Positions 12,285 to 24,011 are shown, counted from the first letter of the stretch. The stretch is DNA of 64,000 nt from Owenia fusiformis (GCA_903813345.2 CAIIXF020000011.1:9770842-9834841); one strand, 5' to 3'. Made by a program: numbers and translations. The notes: a model not told the origin generated them from the letters alone.

Positions 12285-12932
12285 CTTGACCATTCTAGGC
12301 TCCATTGGGCCATCTGCAACAGATGAGTACCTTGGGGTTGGTATGCCCAGGATAGTTCCCCTGTCTAATGGTTTGAAGCTCCTATCATATCTTCTGCAGA
12401 ACAAGAAATTGTCCTGAAAAAGATTGTGTGGCACTTGTTTGAAATCGTAATGTCTTTCATTCTGCAGCCATATCCGTAGTACAACCAGCAGTTCATTCTT
12501 ATACCATAGCATTGCAGGACTATTCATTCTGTATTTATTCTCATCCATACTATCAAAGAATTTCTTATGGATTTCTTCTTGGATGTCTTCAAAGTTATGG
12601 ATCACTGCTGTGGATATATGGTATATGTGTGGATGATAATGTCCTGTTGATTTGAACATTCCCCCAGGGAGTTCACTTATATGAACTAATCTTTCATCAG
12701 CATCAAACTTCACCCTATTACTGCCATGCATGTTCACTGTGTTTATAGTGTGATACCATTTCTGGCTGAATTGTAGCATGGTGAACAATGCTATTAAAGT
12801 AGCCAACAAAATGATTCTGCTGCTGTTTCTCCACTTCATAAATGGTGTATTTATTCTTGGTTTGTCTTTCTTGTTTGTTGTTAAGTTGTTGAAGAACATA
12901 TTGCATCGATACTGGAGTCTATGCATAATCAT
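12285..12932 (-). CDS. unassigned type II membrane protein A, exon 1 of 2
   Basis: This exon encodes residues 1-216 and ends with a donor, AAG followed by GTAATG. The start ATG at 12932 opens a short basic cytoplasmic segment (with NNLTTNKKDK and KWRN). A hydrophobic anchor follows at about residues 40-56 (IILLATLIALFTML), then a lumenal stem. This is the layout of a Golgi type II enzyme. Blocks shared with the plus-strand paralogue are NSPAMLWYKNELLVVLRIW, LQNERH, NLFQDN, GTILGIPTPR and DGPMEPR. A shorter protein could start at the internal Met at residue 3, but the downstream frame is unaffected. The gene is divergent from 13723-15144, with about 790 bp between the start codons. A local duplication followed by inversion is the simplest history. 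No name is given because I do not recognise a characterised member. Confidence 0.85.
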
Positions 12933-13722
12933 TGTGTAGTGTTTTCTACTTTTTGAACAGTGTAATTTTTATTTAGTTCTTTACCAATGCTTTTTAGCAA
13001 AATGTAAATGTATTTATTTTTCAACTTATTAAGGTGCATACAACAAATTAGCTGATCTTTTTTTATTTATTTTGAATTAAAGGGATTTTGTGGGATTTAA
13101 GTTTGATAGTTTTAATGATGCCACATATACATTTTACTATTTTTAGATTGATATTTTTACTTTCTAGTTTAAATATTGATATCATTTGTTTGAATTTGAC
13201 TCACAAAATGTTTAACGTTGAATTTACTTGTTGTTTGATGGCTCAGCAATTCCCTTTAATAATGCTTAATGTATTGGCAAAAAGATTTTGTAGCACACAT
13301 TATTAATAGAAACTAACCATCAGTGGCAATTTGTGGTAGCAATGTCATAAGCCCCTTGAAACCCAGATAATATTGTTAAAGATTTGTATGAAATTAAATA
13401 AACTGCAGCAAAGTTGCAGTTTTGAATTATATGAGGAACATTACACTGACAGTAGTTCAGTAGTCAATAAACTGGGTATGACAGACCCTAAAGGATCACT
13501 CTAAGACAAGATCAACAATTCTAAAAAAATCAAAAAAATTAAGGATTATCTGACATTGGTAAAAATGGAATGGAAATGGTAAATAATATAAAAGAAATGA
13601 ATTTCATTAATTGCCATTTAATTCTCAGTCAAATTTAAATGCCAGAATATCTTAATTATATTTGAATGACTACAAAGACTTGTTTGCCATTTTGATAATA
13701 AATATGTAGAATCAGCAGGGAT
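12933..13722. promoter_or_regulatory. divergent intergenic region between the two paralogues
   Basis: About 790 bp separate the two outward-facing start codons, so promoters for both genes, and possibly first non-coding exons, should lie here. The sequence is AT-rich. I see no convincing TATA box, CpG cluster or repeated motif. The call rests only on gene orientation. Confidence 0.4.
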
Positions 13723-15144
13723 ATGTTAAACCTTAGAGTTATAATGTGTGGGAGCAGTTTGTGGAGGAACTTTTGGACCATTATAATTGTGCTTGTCTTT
13801 GTGCAGGTCTTATCTAGTCTCTTTTATATAACACAGATAGGCAACATTGATAACGCTTACACTGGTAAAGGACCTCCAGGTGATGTTCAATATAAAGTTA
13901 AAAGGAAGCATAAAAGTGACACTAACATTCATGCTGAGGATAAATTTAAATTGACGTTTATGTTAGATGGATATACATTTGATCATCATGGGAGAGGAGT
14001 ACATATGGAAGGGGAAATAACCTCATCAGAGATTCATTCTTTTTCTCCTATGGTTGAACAAGAAGCTTATAATAAATTCATTGACCCCTTAAATGAACAT
14101 ACTATATATGCCAACAGCCCAGCTATTACATGGCACAGGGGAGAGATCGTTTCAGTGCTGAGGATATGGCTGATGAATGAACGGTTTGACAGAGACAAAA
14201 GACCAGCAAATTACTTCATGGACAATATGCTGTATACTCAAAGGTTTGACAGCTCTTTTGGGCCGAAGGAAAATGGATCTATTTTAGGAATTATGGCTAC
14301 TAAAATCTGGTCCATCGGGGATGGACCAATTGAACCAAGAATCTTCAGATTAAAAAGCCATTTATATGTTAGTTTTAATGCTGCTATGATGATAAAAGAG
14401 AACAATAACATTGTTCCTTTAGACACAACATTGCTGTGGGACTATGAGAAAAAAGTTCTTATCTTACCAAAGGTTCCACGTGATAGGGGACTGAAGAATG
14501 CATTGAAGAATCCAATGACACGAGATAAACATTGGGTCCCATTTGATCTAGGAGGCCATCTATATTTCTTATATACATTAGACCCGCTACGTGTTCTATA
14601 TTGCCAATTAGATGGGACATGTGGTTTTGTACATTACGAGGGTGATAAAGATCACAAGTTTCATGATATAAAGGATCACATACGTGGGGGAACTCCATTA
14701 GAGGTTTACAAATGGCCATACTATATTAGCATTTCACATGGGACATTTATTCAGAAACCGTCTAAGAAGAGGTATTACACCGCACATCTGATGGTTTTCA
14801 CAACTTTTCCAAAACATAGAATTGTCTACATAAGTAATTCAATCGAAGTACACCCTCTGATTCTGTACAGGTCAGAAATTGTGCGGAATAAATTCATTGA
14901 ACATTCTTTTATTTTTCCCGTGGGTTTAATCATAGAGAACCCTGACACAATAAGCATAGGAGTTCATGTTAATGACAACATTAGCATTGTAGTCAGACTT
15001 CGAGGGATTGAGAGTCTCATGAAGCGAATTATGGTTGAGGATTCAAAGGCAAGTCCTGCTTCAGGGCCTCCCGTGGGTACCTTGGATGAATACATCATAG
15101 AGGCAGTTTCTAATAAAACTGGATTGGAATTCCTGCATGAATAA
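13723..15144 (+). CDS. unassigned type II membrane protein B (intronless paralogue)
   Basis: A single uninterrupted frame of 473 codons. The ATG at 13723 is followed by a short polar segment and a strong hydrophobic anchor at about residues 17-36 (FWTIIIVLVFVQVLSSLFYI), so the protein is predicted to sit in a secretory-pathway membrane with its C-terminal domain in the lumen. Conserved blocks in order are NSPAITWHRGEIVSVLRIW, DGPIEPRIF, YVSFNAA, TLLWDYE, DKHWVPF, YTLDPLRVLYC, IRGGTPLEVYKWPYYI and RIVYISNSIEV. All are shared with the minus-strand gene. Regular blocks with an invariant acid suggest a beta-propeller of the GH43/GH130-like type, either a glycosidase or a transferase; this is inference. 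No intron interrupts the frame where the sister gene has one, so an intron was lost here or gained there. A later Met (residue 8) could be an alternative start. No AATAAA follows closely; ATTAAA at 15340 is a weak candidate. Confidence 0.87.
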   Translation: MLNLRVIMCGSSLWRNFWTIIIVLVFVQVLSSLFYITQIGNIDNAYTGKGPPGDVQYKVKRKHKSDTNIHAEDKFKLTFMLDGYTFDHHGRGVHMEGEITSSEIHSFSPMVEQEAYNKFIDPLNEHTIYANSPAITWHRGEIVSVLRIWLMNERFDRDKRPANYFMDNMLYTQRFDSSFGPKENGSILGIMATKIWSIGDGPIEPRIFRLKSHLYVSFNAAMMIKENNNIVPLDTTLLWDYEKKVLILPKVPRDRGLKNALKNPMTRDKHWVPFDLGGHLYFLYTLDPLRVLYCQLDGTCGFVHYEGDKDHKFHDIKDHIRGGTPLEVYKWPYYISISHGTFIQKPSKKRYYTAHLMVFTTFPKHRIVYISNSIEVHPLILYRSEIVRNKFIEHSFIFPVGLIIENPDTISIGVHVNDNISIVVRLRGIESLMKRIMVEDSKASPASGPPVGTLDEYIIEAVSNKTGLEFLHE

Positions 15145-16410
15145 CATCCGATTAATAACATTACTCTATGTTTGTCTTGTTAGTTGGGAGTTTAAAATCT
15201 ACTGAGACCCACATGATTTATATGAGCCTGTACATTGTTACTTGATCTTGTTTGATAGTGACTTAAAGAGACTCTATTGAGACTTCTCTGTGGCATTTTT
15301 TCTTTATTCCTTTTTGTTTTGAATTTTTAACACCATAACATTAAATAACTACTCAATATGCAACTTTTCACCGCGTAGAATTTTAAAATATTAAGTTTGA
15401 AAATTCCATTTTTATAATGGAGCTCAATGGGAAAAACTACATAATTTGAATTATTTTCAAACGTAGCGGGGCGATTTTGATAAAATTGACAGATATAATA
15501 AATATTGGTAAGACAAAATGTTTGATGAAAAATGAAGAAAATTCACCGTCCTGGTTACGCAAACTATAGAAAAATCTGAAATAATCATAAAAACCTGTAA
15601 AAATAGATTGAAGGGGGTGATATTCATTTTTAATGTGCCTTTCACTACTACAGGGTAACCATAATTTTGGTACTGATTTGATTTTTCAATGAAAATCATT
15701 TCTATAGTGTATAGTCAGTTTAAATAATACAATTGGTATATTTCTTTACTGAACAGTGCAATCATTTATTTATTTATCAACAGTAATGCAAACTACATAT
15801 TATACAGTTAGTAAAATATCAAAATAATTCTATTAAAATTAAAGCATTGCCAGAATGTGTTGACAGCTGGCAAAAAATTGAAGAATTTGAAGAAAAATAG
15901 CCACCCAAAGACACTTACACCTGCTAATTGCCACTTTGCAAAGAGTTTATTCAAGCAAGAAAACTATTTGGAAAAACGTAATTTCGGGTTGAACATGGTA
16001 CCCACCACTCTGGGTACCTTAGCAACCATCTCTCAAGAACCAATCAAAATTGAGGTCCCAAAGGACCTTATTGTATTGTATTGTATTTTGTTTACCACCA
16101 ATGAAGGTGAGCAATACCTCTTGGGTATGTCCCGTATATATACGGTCGTAATTTACGTAATTAACATGGAAGATAGACCCAGAAACCCCTCCTTGAAGGA
16201 GTCCTGTGCTCTTTTATGTGCACTTATACATAGACATACAAGTACACACCACAGCCTTTTGTACGAGTTGCGGACCACTCAGTCAAAACACCCTGAAGTA
16301 CTTCACGCAAACAAGCAAAATTATACACCCTCCATTGGGATCTCCCCATGAGAAAAAAATAATTCATCTGATTTTTCAAAATGAGTATTCTGCTTTAATT
16401 ATTACATTTA
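15145..16410. other. intergenic, no gene recognised
   Basis: A 164-codon open frame at 15857-16351 has no recognisable domain, a biased composition and no splice or homology support. I treat it as chance. The remainder is AT-rich sequence without clear repeats. Confidence 0.4.
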
Positions 16411-17000
16411 CATGCACACTAGTATCTTGTTGACCTATATTCAGCACTATATTGATGTATAGGCCACTTATTAGGGTCATAATTCAATCATGAAGTGTAG
16501 AGTTATATGATTCCAAACCAGGAAGTATTTTTGTGTCTGTCAAAATCCATTTGCATCCTACGCATCCCTACATCTTATCCAAATATGTGACTACATATTG
16601 AAATAAAATAGTATATTCTTTGGTTTTACAAAGTTGTATGATTTTTGATAAGTGTAAAAGTTGTTTTTTGAGCATTTTTCTATAGCCATTTTGTAGGGAA
16701 AAAATGATGAAAAAATGTACAATCTTTTAATTTTAAGTATGACCTGAATCGATTGCAAACTTCATATTTGCACATTTGATGAGATAAACCATTAGTGCCA
16801 TATTGTGAAATTATTAAGTTTGCAATCGATTCAGGTCATAGTGTATTTTTGGTATTTGTGTGATAATCAATAGAAACCAATGGCCTCTATGGGGATCTGC
16901 TGATATCCTCATGTTAAGTCAATGAAGCACAGCCCCATGTAAGGCAATACAACCTTACTAAACTAAATGGCCCCTATCTCAGCCTATGTGTGCCCGAGCA
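16411..17000 (+). repeat. dispersed repeat with a long perfect hairpin, copy 1
   Basis: This block is directly repeated at about 20895-21560 (shared landmarks: CTAGTATCTTGTTGACCTAT, CACTTATTAGGG, GTGTCTGTCAAAATCCATTT). Inside it, TATGACCTGAATCGATTGCA plus AACTT (16738-16762) is matched exactly in inverse at 16816-16840, giving 25-bp perfect arms around a 53-base loop. Confidence 0.8.
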
Positions 17001-18000
17001 TTTTAATATTTTCCAAAGAGTTATATGACATTCTATTCTTCATGTTTCACCTAACAATTATTCATTTTGACCATAGGGGTATTTGCCAATAATCGCACCT
17101 CTTCCTTTTAACATATAATGTATAAATGTATAACACATATGTGTACCAAGTTTCATTGTAAAAGTCCTATTTTCCTTTAAGTTATGGCATCAACTGCAAA
17201 ACTTTTTGAACCACCTAAGTATATACCTTATTAGATGCAGTGAAGGAGTTAAATCATTGGGATATGAATAAATCATGCAAAACATATTTTGTAAATATTT
17301 CTCATCATTTAGGGTTACCCAGTAGTTTACAAGCTGACCTTTGCAAAATATATTTCACTTACTATCCTCATTCGCTATCTCACTATCTAGTTTCTTTCCA
17401 AATTGGCCTGGATTGCCTGGTTTATTGGTTTTAGCGAACCGTCCATTTCGTCGAACCATCATTTTGCTAAGGTTGTTTGTGATGAACATACAATATTCGG
17501 TTACATATAACTGTACAGCAACTTTATGCAAGGGAAGGTAATTGTGTGAGAGCACATAAAGTACATGAAGTATTGACCCACTTGTCTCAGTGAATCTTAT
17601 AAACAGTGCATAAAGTTTTTTCTATGCAATGATTGGCTCACAGTTACTTATAGTGTAAGTTATTTTATTTCTATACAGTGTGGAATAGAGTGTATAAACT
17701 TTTACAGTTTCAAGCAGGTTTTAGTGTTTTCTGACCAATGATATATTCAGACTTATTCATTTCACGATTATGTAATACTGACCTACATATCTGTATAGCA
17801 TATCTTTAAGACTATCCAGTAGGGGTCAAACAGTTAACTGTGGTACTCAGTGACCACAATCATGGATGTTTCAACGGTATTTAAAGTAGGGCCTACATAT
17901 TCTTGAAATTAGGTTCGAATTTCGAATTTCCAAATTCTCACTTTCATTTGTCATCATACTTTTTATCGCACCCTAAGGTGCTATGTTGTAATCAGTTTAC
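17001..18000. other. no gene recognised
   Basis: Open frames at 17240-17555 on both strands overlap each other and show no domain similarity. No tandem or inverted structure stands out. Confidence 0.35.
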
Positions 18001-18663
18001 TGGGCGGTTGGATGGGCGGGCATCCCGAATAATCTTGTCTACAGGTTTCCAGCCAAACCGTTTGAGGGATTCATTTGAAATTCTCAGGGATGTTTCTACC
18101 TATGAAAGTTTAGAACTGAATAGTTTTTCGGCATTCTGGGTAAATGTTAAGGTGGCCATTTTGGATTTTTCGTCCTAAAATCTTGTCTGTCAAGGCTTGT
18201 CTACAGGTTTCCAGCCAAACTATTTGAGGGATTCATTTGAAATTCTTAGGGATGTTTTTACCTATGAAAATTTAGAACCGATTAGTTTTTTGGCATTCTT
18301 GGTAAATGTTAAGGCGGCCATTTTGGATTTTCCGTCCTAAAATCTTGTCTGTCAAGGCTTGTCTACAGGTTTCCAGCCAAACCGTTTGAGGGATTCATTT
18401 GAAATTCTCAGGGATGTTTCAACCTATGAGAGTTTAGAACTGATTAGTTTTTTGGCATTCTGGGTAAATGTTAAGGCGGCCATTTTGGATTTTCTGTCCT
18501 AAAATCTTGTCTGTCAAGGCTTGTCTACAGGTTTCCAGCCAAGCCGTTTGAGGGATTCATTTGAAATTCTCAGGGATGTTTCTACCTATGAAAGTTTAGA
18601 ACTGGTTAGTTTTTCGACATTCTGGGTAAATGTTAAGATGGCCATTTTGGATTTTCCGTCCTA
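18001..18663 (+). repeat. 162-bp tandem array, four units
   Basis: TCTACAGGTTTCCAGCCAA recurs at 18038, 18200, 18362 and 18524, an exact 162-base period. Each unit carries GAGGGATTCATTTGAAATTC, GTAAATGTTAAGGCGGCCAT and TTTTGGATTTTCCGTCCTAA. The last unit ends at TCCGTCCTAAAA, where reverse-transcriptase sequence begins. Confidence 0.92.
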
Positions 18664-18923
18664 AAACAACACAAGCGTATGGTGTATTTGTTACGCAAAT
18701 TTTAAGAATAGCTAGAGCTTGCTCAACTGTAGAAGATACAAATGACAGAATTTCAATTTTAGCAAGCAAATTACTGAACCAGGGCTTTGATAAAACTAGA
18801 CTTTTAAGCTGTGGAAAGAGAGTTCTCAATAAACATGAATGGCTGTACAAAAAGTTTGGTTTGACTAAATATGCACTTATGGAGTCCTGGAAAAATACCT
18901 GGATATGGGTATTGGGAAACTAA
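18664..18923 (+). pseudogene. C-terminal remnant of a Penelope-like-type reverse transcriptase
   Basis: In one frame the sequence reads TTQAYGVFVTQILRIARACS, then a block with LASKLLNQGFDKTRL, then a segment ending HEWLYKKFG. This recalls the C-terminal part of the reverse transcriptases whose N-terminal half carries LHKNP and whose palm carries MGxDPAPxxA, as I remember them from invertebrate genomes. Only about 85 codons survive, directly behind the 162-bp array. No catalytic palm is present here, so the copy is dead. Other pieces of the same kind of protein lie at 49966-50532 and 57887-58240. Confidence 0.65.
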
Positions 18924-20039
18924 TTTAAATGACAGAAGCGTCTTGATATGAACAGAAGAAATAAACCAAGTTAAATAATCAAGCTTAACTAGTTATAAAG
19001 GAGGGCGAGTTGTTTGTAGAATGAATCGGGGGATCTTTTTCATGAATTTCGCTTATGTTTTTCATCCAAAAAACATCAATACACTTTAAAACATTTTGTT
19101 TACTTTAAGATTACACCATGTAATCCAAAAATATATTTCTCATTTTCAAAGATAATCCATGGATTAACACCCAGGTATTTTTATTTTTCAATCTTCAGAG
19201 GGCTGGGAATCAATGATGCTCAACGCTTTTGAATACGATAAATGCTGTTTTAAATAGGTTTTACGTATGCCAATAATTTCTCAAATTATGTAAGCTGAAT
19301 GCACTCCTTAATCCCTCTTGGAGGAATGCAATGGTAATCCAATGGTAGTTCCAAGCAGATTTTTAGATGGCAGGTAAGTAAATTCTTTAGTACTCGCCTA
19401 ATTGGGTTGAGTTAGTTTATATTCAAAAATTATATATGATTCTGTAAAGATGTCAGTGTGGATGCTATATGGATTGCACACGTATGGTAAGCTGTATAAT
19501 CCTATATTATGTAATACAAGTACTACCCTTTGCATTCGTTCGACTTCACTTCTTTAAAGAGAGCTCCGTCTTCACTCTTTCAAACTAAAATAAACCTGTG
19601 AACTCACCGCGCCAATCAGTGCTCGTCGGCCAAATTTGACCGACGTTCTATATATGGTCATTCCTTCTGACGTCATCGTTAAGCCCAGAATTGACCAATG
19701 ACAATTCAGAATTTATTTTGGCGCGTGTTTCTTCAAGCTCGCTGATTGGTGGAAGAAAGGTCAGCGCGTAGGTCAGAAGTGATTTATTACCCGAACTGTC
19801 ATCGGCACCCGTCGTGGGGGCGGGGCTACTAAACTGTAATATGGTTTCTACTAGGCAAAGTGTAGTTTAACTAGACTCTGCACGCAGGGTATACAAGTAC
19901 AGTTTTGGTTGACATAATTGTGACTGAGTGAGAGATTAAACTCTTTAAGGTAGTTCTGCATGTTGATAATTTTTACTAATTTTGGTGATGAATAAATTAT
20001 CTGATAATATAAATTGGGCAATATTTTTGACATTTTAAG

Positions 20040-20600
20040 TGGATATATAGAGATTATCCTATATGAGGTTCAGGATATTGGGATTATCCCGAGGCCAATA
20101 TAATATATTTGCCCGAGGGCCGCAGGTCCCGAGGGAAAATATATTATATTGGCCAAGGGATAATTCCAATATCCTGAACCGACTATAGGATAATATGTTT
20201 ATCCCATACCAATCTTGGTCATCTGGTTCACATTGTTCAATCGTGGAAATATTTTAGAATATTCATGTCCAGTTTTGTTTTCTTGGCCATGGGCGGGTTT
20301 TCCTGTTCCCTCAAATATTCCCACATTTATTTTCTCGAATTTTTGATTGATTAAGTGGATGCTCCTTCCCTTTTTAAACCATCAAACAGATCCCGATTGT
20401 CTGTGTTTTCTCCATTGTCGTGTACAGTCATTACGCGAACGTTACAAATAATGAACAAATATGCGAGCGGCGATTATGACGTAGCGGGCAGATATACTAT
20501 ATCTGCCCGCTCAGAGCGGGACGTATAGCTATATCTGCCCGCTGATGAAAATATAAGTTTTTACAAACCGGCTTTATGTACCTGTAACACGTCCAAGTAT
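20040..20600. repeat. compound hairpin region (GGCAGATATA / GGATAATCCC family)
   Basis: The arms at about 20050-20107 and 20137-20194 (GGTTCAGGATATTGGGATTAT against ATAATTCCAATATCCTGAACC) flank a GC-rich centre with CCCGAGGGCC. A second hairpin at 20483-20511 is a palindrome: AGCGGGCAGATATA, then CTATATCTGCCCGCT. Diverged copies are at 26420-26645 and 27110-27250, with the right half TACAAACCGGCTTTATG. Confidence 0.8.
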
Positions 20601-20894
20601 GGGATAAAAAGAATTATGGTAACATACACCATGGACCATGCATACACATACAATTACAAATGTGAAAATATTGTCCCTTTCATTGATTATCGGTATTTAT
20701 AATCATGAAAATTAGTGAAAATATCGAGACATATCTACCTTAAAATCAGATTGGCTTACAAGTACTCTAAGCTATTTTCACATTTTTATTGCAAGAAAAT
20801 CTTTTTGCAAGGGTTACAAAGGTTGAAATATTGTGCTGGCTCTATTTGGCTGGAGTTTAATATTCAGACCTAGCTATAGGTATAATTACATTTA

Positions 20895-21560
20895 TATGTA
20901 CACTAGTATCTTGTTGACCTATATTCAGCACTGTATTGATGAATGGGCCACTTATTAGGGCCAATATTCAATCATAAAGTGTACAGGGGTAGAGATGCCA
21001 AACCAAGAAGTCTTTTTGTGTCTGTCAAAATCCATTTGCATCCTACACATCCCAACATATTATCCAAATATGTTATTAATTAATGAAACATAACAGTATA
21101 ATCTTTGGATTTACAAAGTTGTATGGGATTTCATTAGTGTAAAAGTTGCTTTTGAAGCATTTTTCTATAGCCATTTTGTAGGAAAAAAATGATGGAAAAA
21201 ATGTATAATCTTTTAATTTGAAGTATGACCTGAATCGATTGCAAACTTTATATTTGCACATCTGATGTGATATACCATTTGTGTCATACTGTGAAATTAT
21301 TTAATTTGCAATCGATTCAGGTCATAGTGTATTTTAGGTATTTTTGTGAAAATCAATAGAAACCAATGGCCTCTATTGGAATTGATGATATTCACATGTT
21401 AAGTCAATGGAGCCCATTCAATGGCAAGTCAATACACCCTTGCTGAACTAAATGACCTCAACCTCAGCCCATGTGGGTCCAAACGCTCAAAAATTTTCAC
21501 AGTATTATGTGACATTGTATTCTTGATGTTACACCTAAAAATGATTCATTTTGTTCATGG
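20895..21560 (+). repeat. dispersed repeat with long hairpin, copy 2
   Basis: Direct copy of 16411-17000, here inside the 3.5-kb TIR element. The hairpin arms are 21224-21248 and about 21305-21326, with the same CTGAATCGATTGCAAA core and slightly eroded outer bases. Confidence 0.8.
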
Positions 21561-22501
21561 GGATATCATAATGGAAAGTGCACTAGACCCTTATTGTAAT
21601 TGTATGATATCGTATTTGTGATTTGAATATACACTGTGATATTTGAGAAAAAGAATGTTTTGTTTTAGTTTCATTGCAATTTATAACCCTAATATCTTAA
21701 AGCCAGAATCCTTCCTTGTCTTCCAATTTTCTAATAACCTCAGAAGTTCCTACTTTTTAAAAAAAATACAATTTTCCATGATCATTTTTATGTCACCACC
21801 ACAACTTTTTTGCTCAATGCTTTTTTTCATATTTTACCACTCATACGAGTGAATGCCATAATATCTCGATGTCACATTCAGGAAAATATGGCTATCAACA
21901 AGTTTTGAATTCTTACAATCCTGGAAGTTGTACATGTAAGCATACACATCTGTCAGTTCAGTTTATGTGTAAAAGTTAATCCCCTAAGCCTTAATACCTG
22001 ATGCATGAAATATTATGGATGAGTTACATAATATGTACTCGTGCTATTTAGGTAAATGTTGTGCCGTTTCACCAGATTTGACTGACATCTTTAAATAACA
22101 ACAATTTGATTTGATGATCAGACAGCAACAAAACATATTAAGTGGCCAAGACAAAAGAATGTTATTATGATAGGCATTCTAGGGATTAAGGAATGCATTC
22201 AGCTTACATACTTTGAGAAATTATTGGCATACGTAAAACCTATTTAAAACAGCATTTATCGTATTCAAAAGCGTTGAGCATCAATGATTCCCAGCCCTAT
22301 GAAGTTTGAAAAATAAAAATACCTGGGTGTTAATCCATGGATTATCTTTGAAAATGAGAAATATATTTTTGGATTACATGGTGTAATCTTAAAGTAAACA
22401 AAATGTTTTAAAGTGTATTGATGTTTTTTGGATGAAAAACATAAGCGAAATTCATGAAAAAAATCCCCCGATTCATTCTACAAACAACTCGCCCTCCTTT
22501 A

Positions 22502-23665
22502 AAAACTAATAAAACTATTATAGTTTAGGGCTTGCCCTTGTGATGATTGTCCAACTATAATACAGAAATACAAAAAAATTGAAAAAATGGTGAGGATTAT
22601 AATAGATCCTAATTTACCCTTAGCCCCATCATAATATCGAAACGGGGATATATCAGTATTTTAAACAGTTAAAATACTAATATGAATATTACATTTTTAT
22701 GTAATTTTTTAAGTGTACATTCCTTCCAAAAGATTTTTTCATTTCCTCTGAATGTTTAACTACAAGATCACAGAGACCCTTCTCATACTTTATTTCCCTG
22801 GTGTTGGTTGTTTGGAGTGACTAGATAGTTTGCACTTTTAATGCTCTACTTGCTTTTCCTGCTTTTCCTCGTTTTCCTCTTTTCCTCTTTGCATGCTTAA
22901 TTCCCTTTGTGGTTTGCACTTTCACCTTTTATTGACTTTGTGTACCAATATTGATGTGGCTGAGTTGGAGTATTTTGGTAAGTGATCCGAAAATGACTTT
23001 AAACTATACAAAATTTTTCCGGTTTATACACATGGTGTATAGTCTAAATAGTCCATTAATCCCATACCCTAACAGGTTAAAAAAATTTTTTAAAATAAAA
23101 TATATATACATATAATTTTTTTAAATAGTTTAAAATACTGAGTAAATGGTATAGATATATGAATAGGAAAATAAAAAATGGAATAAATAAAAAATGTTAA
23201 CTATAAAAATGGAAAACAAATGAAAAATGTTAACTATAAAAATACACTGTACACTGAAGCGTTCATGGACTTGTTAATATAGTTCAGGGACCCAGTTATG
23301 TCTTATTTATTGAATCCATGCAGGGAAGGGGAGTGTTTCCATGGACTAAAACGTTAAACCCACCTATGCCCAGTCACAAGCCTGAGGAACCTGCTTTTAT
23401 ATCTAATGTGGATTTTTATCTTACCAATCATGACTTAAATATTAATATGGGTATTTCCTATAATTAATATATACTGGATTTTAACTTACCAAATATGACT
23501 TCAATATTAATATGGGTTTAAACCTATAATAAATTAAATACTGGATATGACAAATAAATAAAATCAATTATAATCTACCTACATGATGTAGATATCCAAA
23601 TGTTGATCTGAATTTATCTTTGTGGAAAGATTGTATGCTTCAGTTGCTCTTTAACAAAACATGTG
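22502..23665. other. AT-rich, no gene recognised
   Basis: A stretch near 23320-23400 (GGGAAGGGGAGTGTTT ... CCCACCTATGCCCAGTCACAA) is related to 58246-58300, just downstream of a reverse-transcriptase remnant. It may therefore be part of that element's tail. A run of CTTTTCCT units lies near 22850-22890. Nothing else is recognisable. Confidence 0.4.
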
Positions 23666-24011
23666 GGACAGTGTATCTATATATTACAAGATGTCCGACC
23701 GGGCAATAACTCAAATACCGTTTGCTCGATTTTGTTCATATTTTGTACACATATACCCTATGGGAGTAGAAGTTCTGCTCAAAAGCAGATTTTGAAAATG
23801 GCTGCTCATTTCAAAATGGTGGACATTTTAGTGCCGATTTTTCAGTAATCTAGGTACAATATGTAAAACTGTAATAGCAATATGTTTTAAATGTTAAAAA
23901 ACTATGTAGGACATTAATAAAGCTAGAAATGTATATATTGAAGAAGCCCATGGCAGCTATCTTGAATACTATGAGCATGGCACACTGTCTAATGCCACTT
24001 TTGGTAGAAGG
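23666..24011 (+). repeat. AAATGGC-family repeat, interrupted on its right
   Basis: GGGCAATAACTCAAATACCG, ACACATATACCCTATGGG, AGAAGTTCTGCTC and GCATGGCACACTGTCTAATG match the element at 37633-39190 in order. The match stops inside the GGCAGCCATTT block, where a GCTCAC-family repeat begins. Confidence 0.7.

Larger units (their letters stand above)
18996..22501. mobile_element. 3.5-kb element with ~330-bp terminal inverted repeats
   Basis: The left end TAAAGGAGGGCGAGTTGTTT (18996) and the following 330 bp return as a near-exact inverse ending CGAGTTGTTT-complement and CCTCCTTTA at 22501. Landmarks inside the arms are ACCTGGGTGTTAATCCATGG, CCCAGCCCT and AATAATTTCTCAAA. The interior holds a GC-rich palindrome region (20040-20600) and the second copy of the 600-bp hairpin block. 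No transposase is visible, so it is non-autonomous. Target duplication is not clear. Single arms of the same family lie at 30020-30400 (same orientation) and 48940-49420 (inverse). Confidence 0.82.

Noticed and set aside
15857-16351. 164-codon frame as a protein gene
   Set aside because: No domain, no splice or homology support, and composition like the surrounding non-coding DNA.
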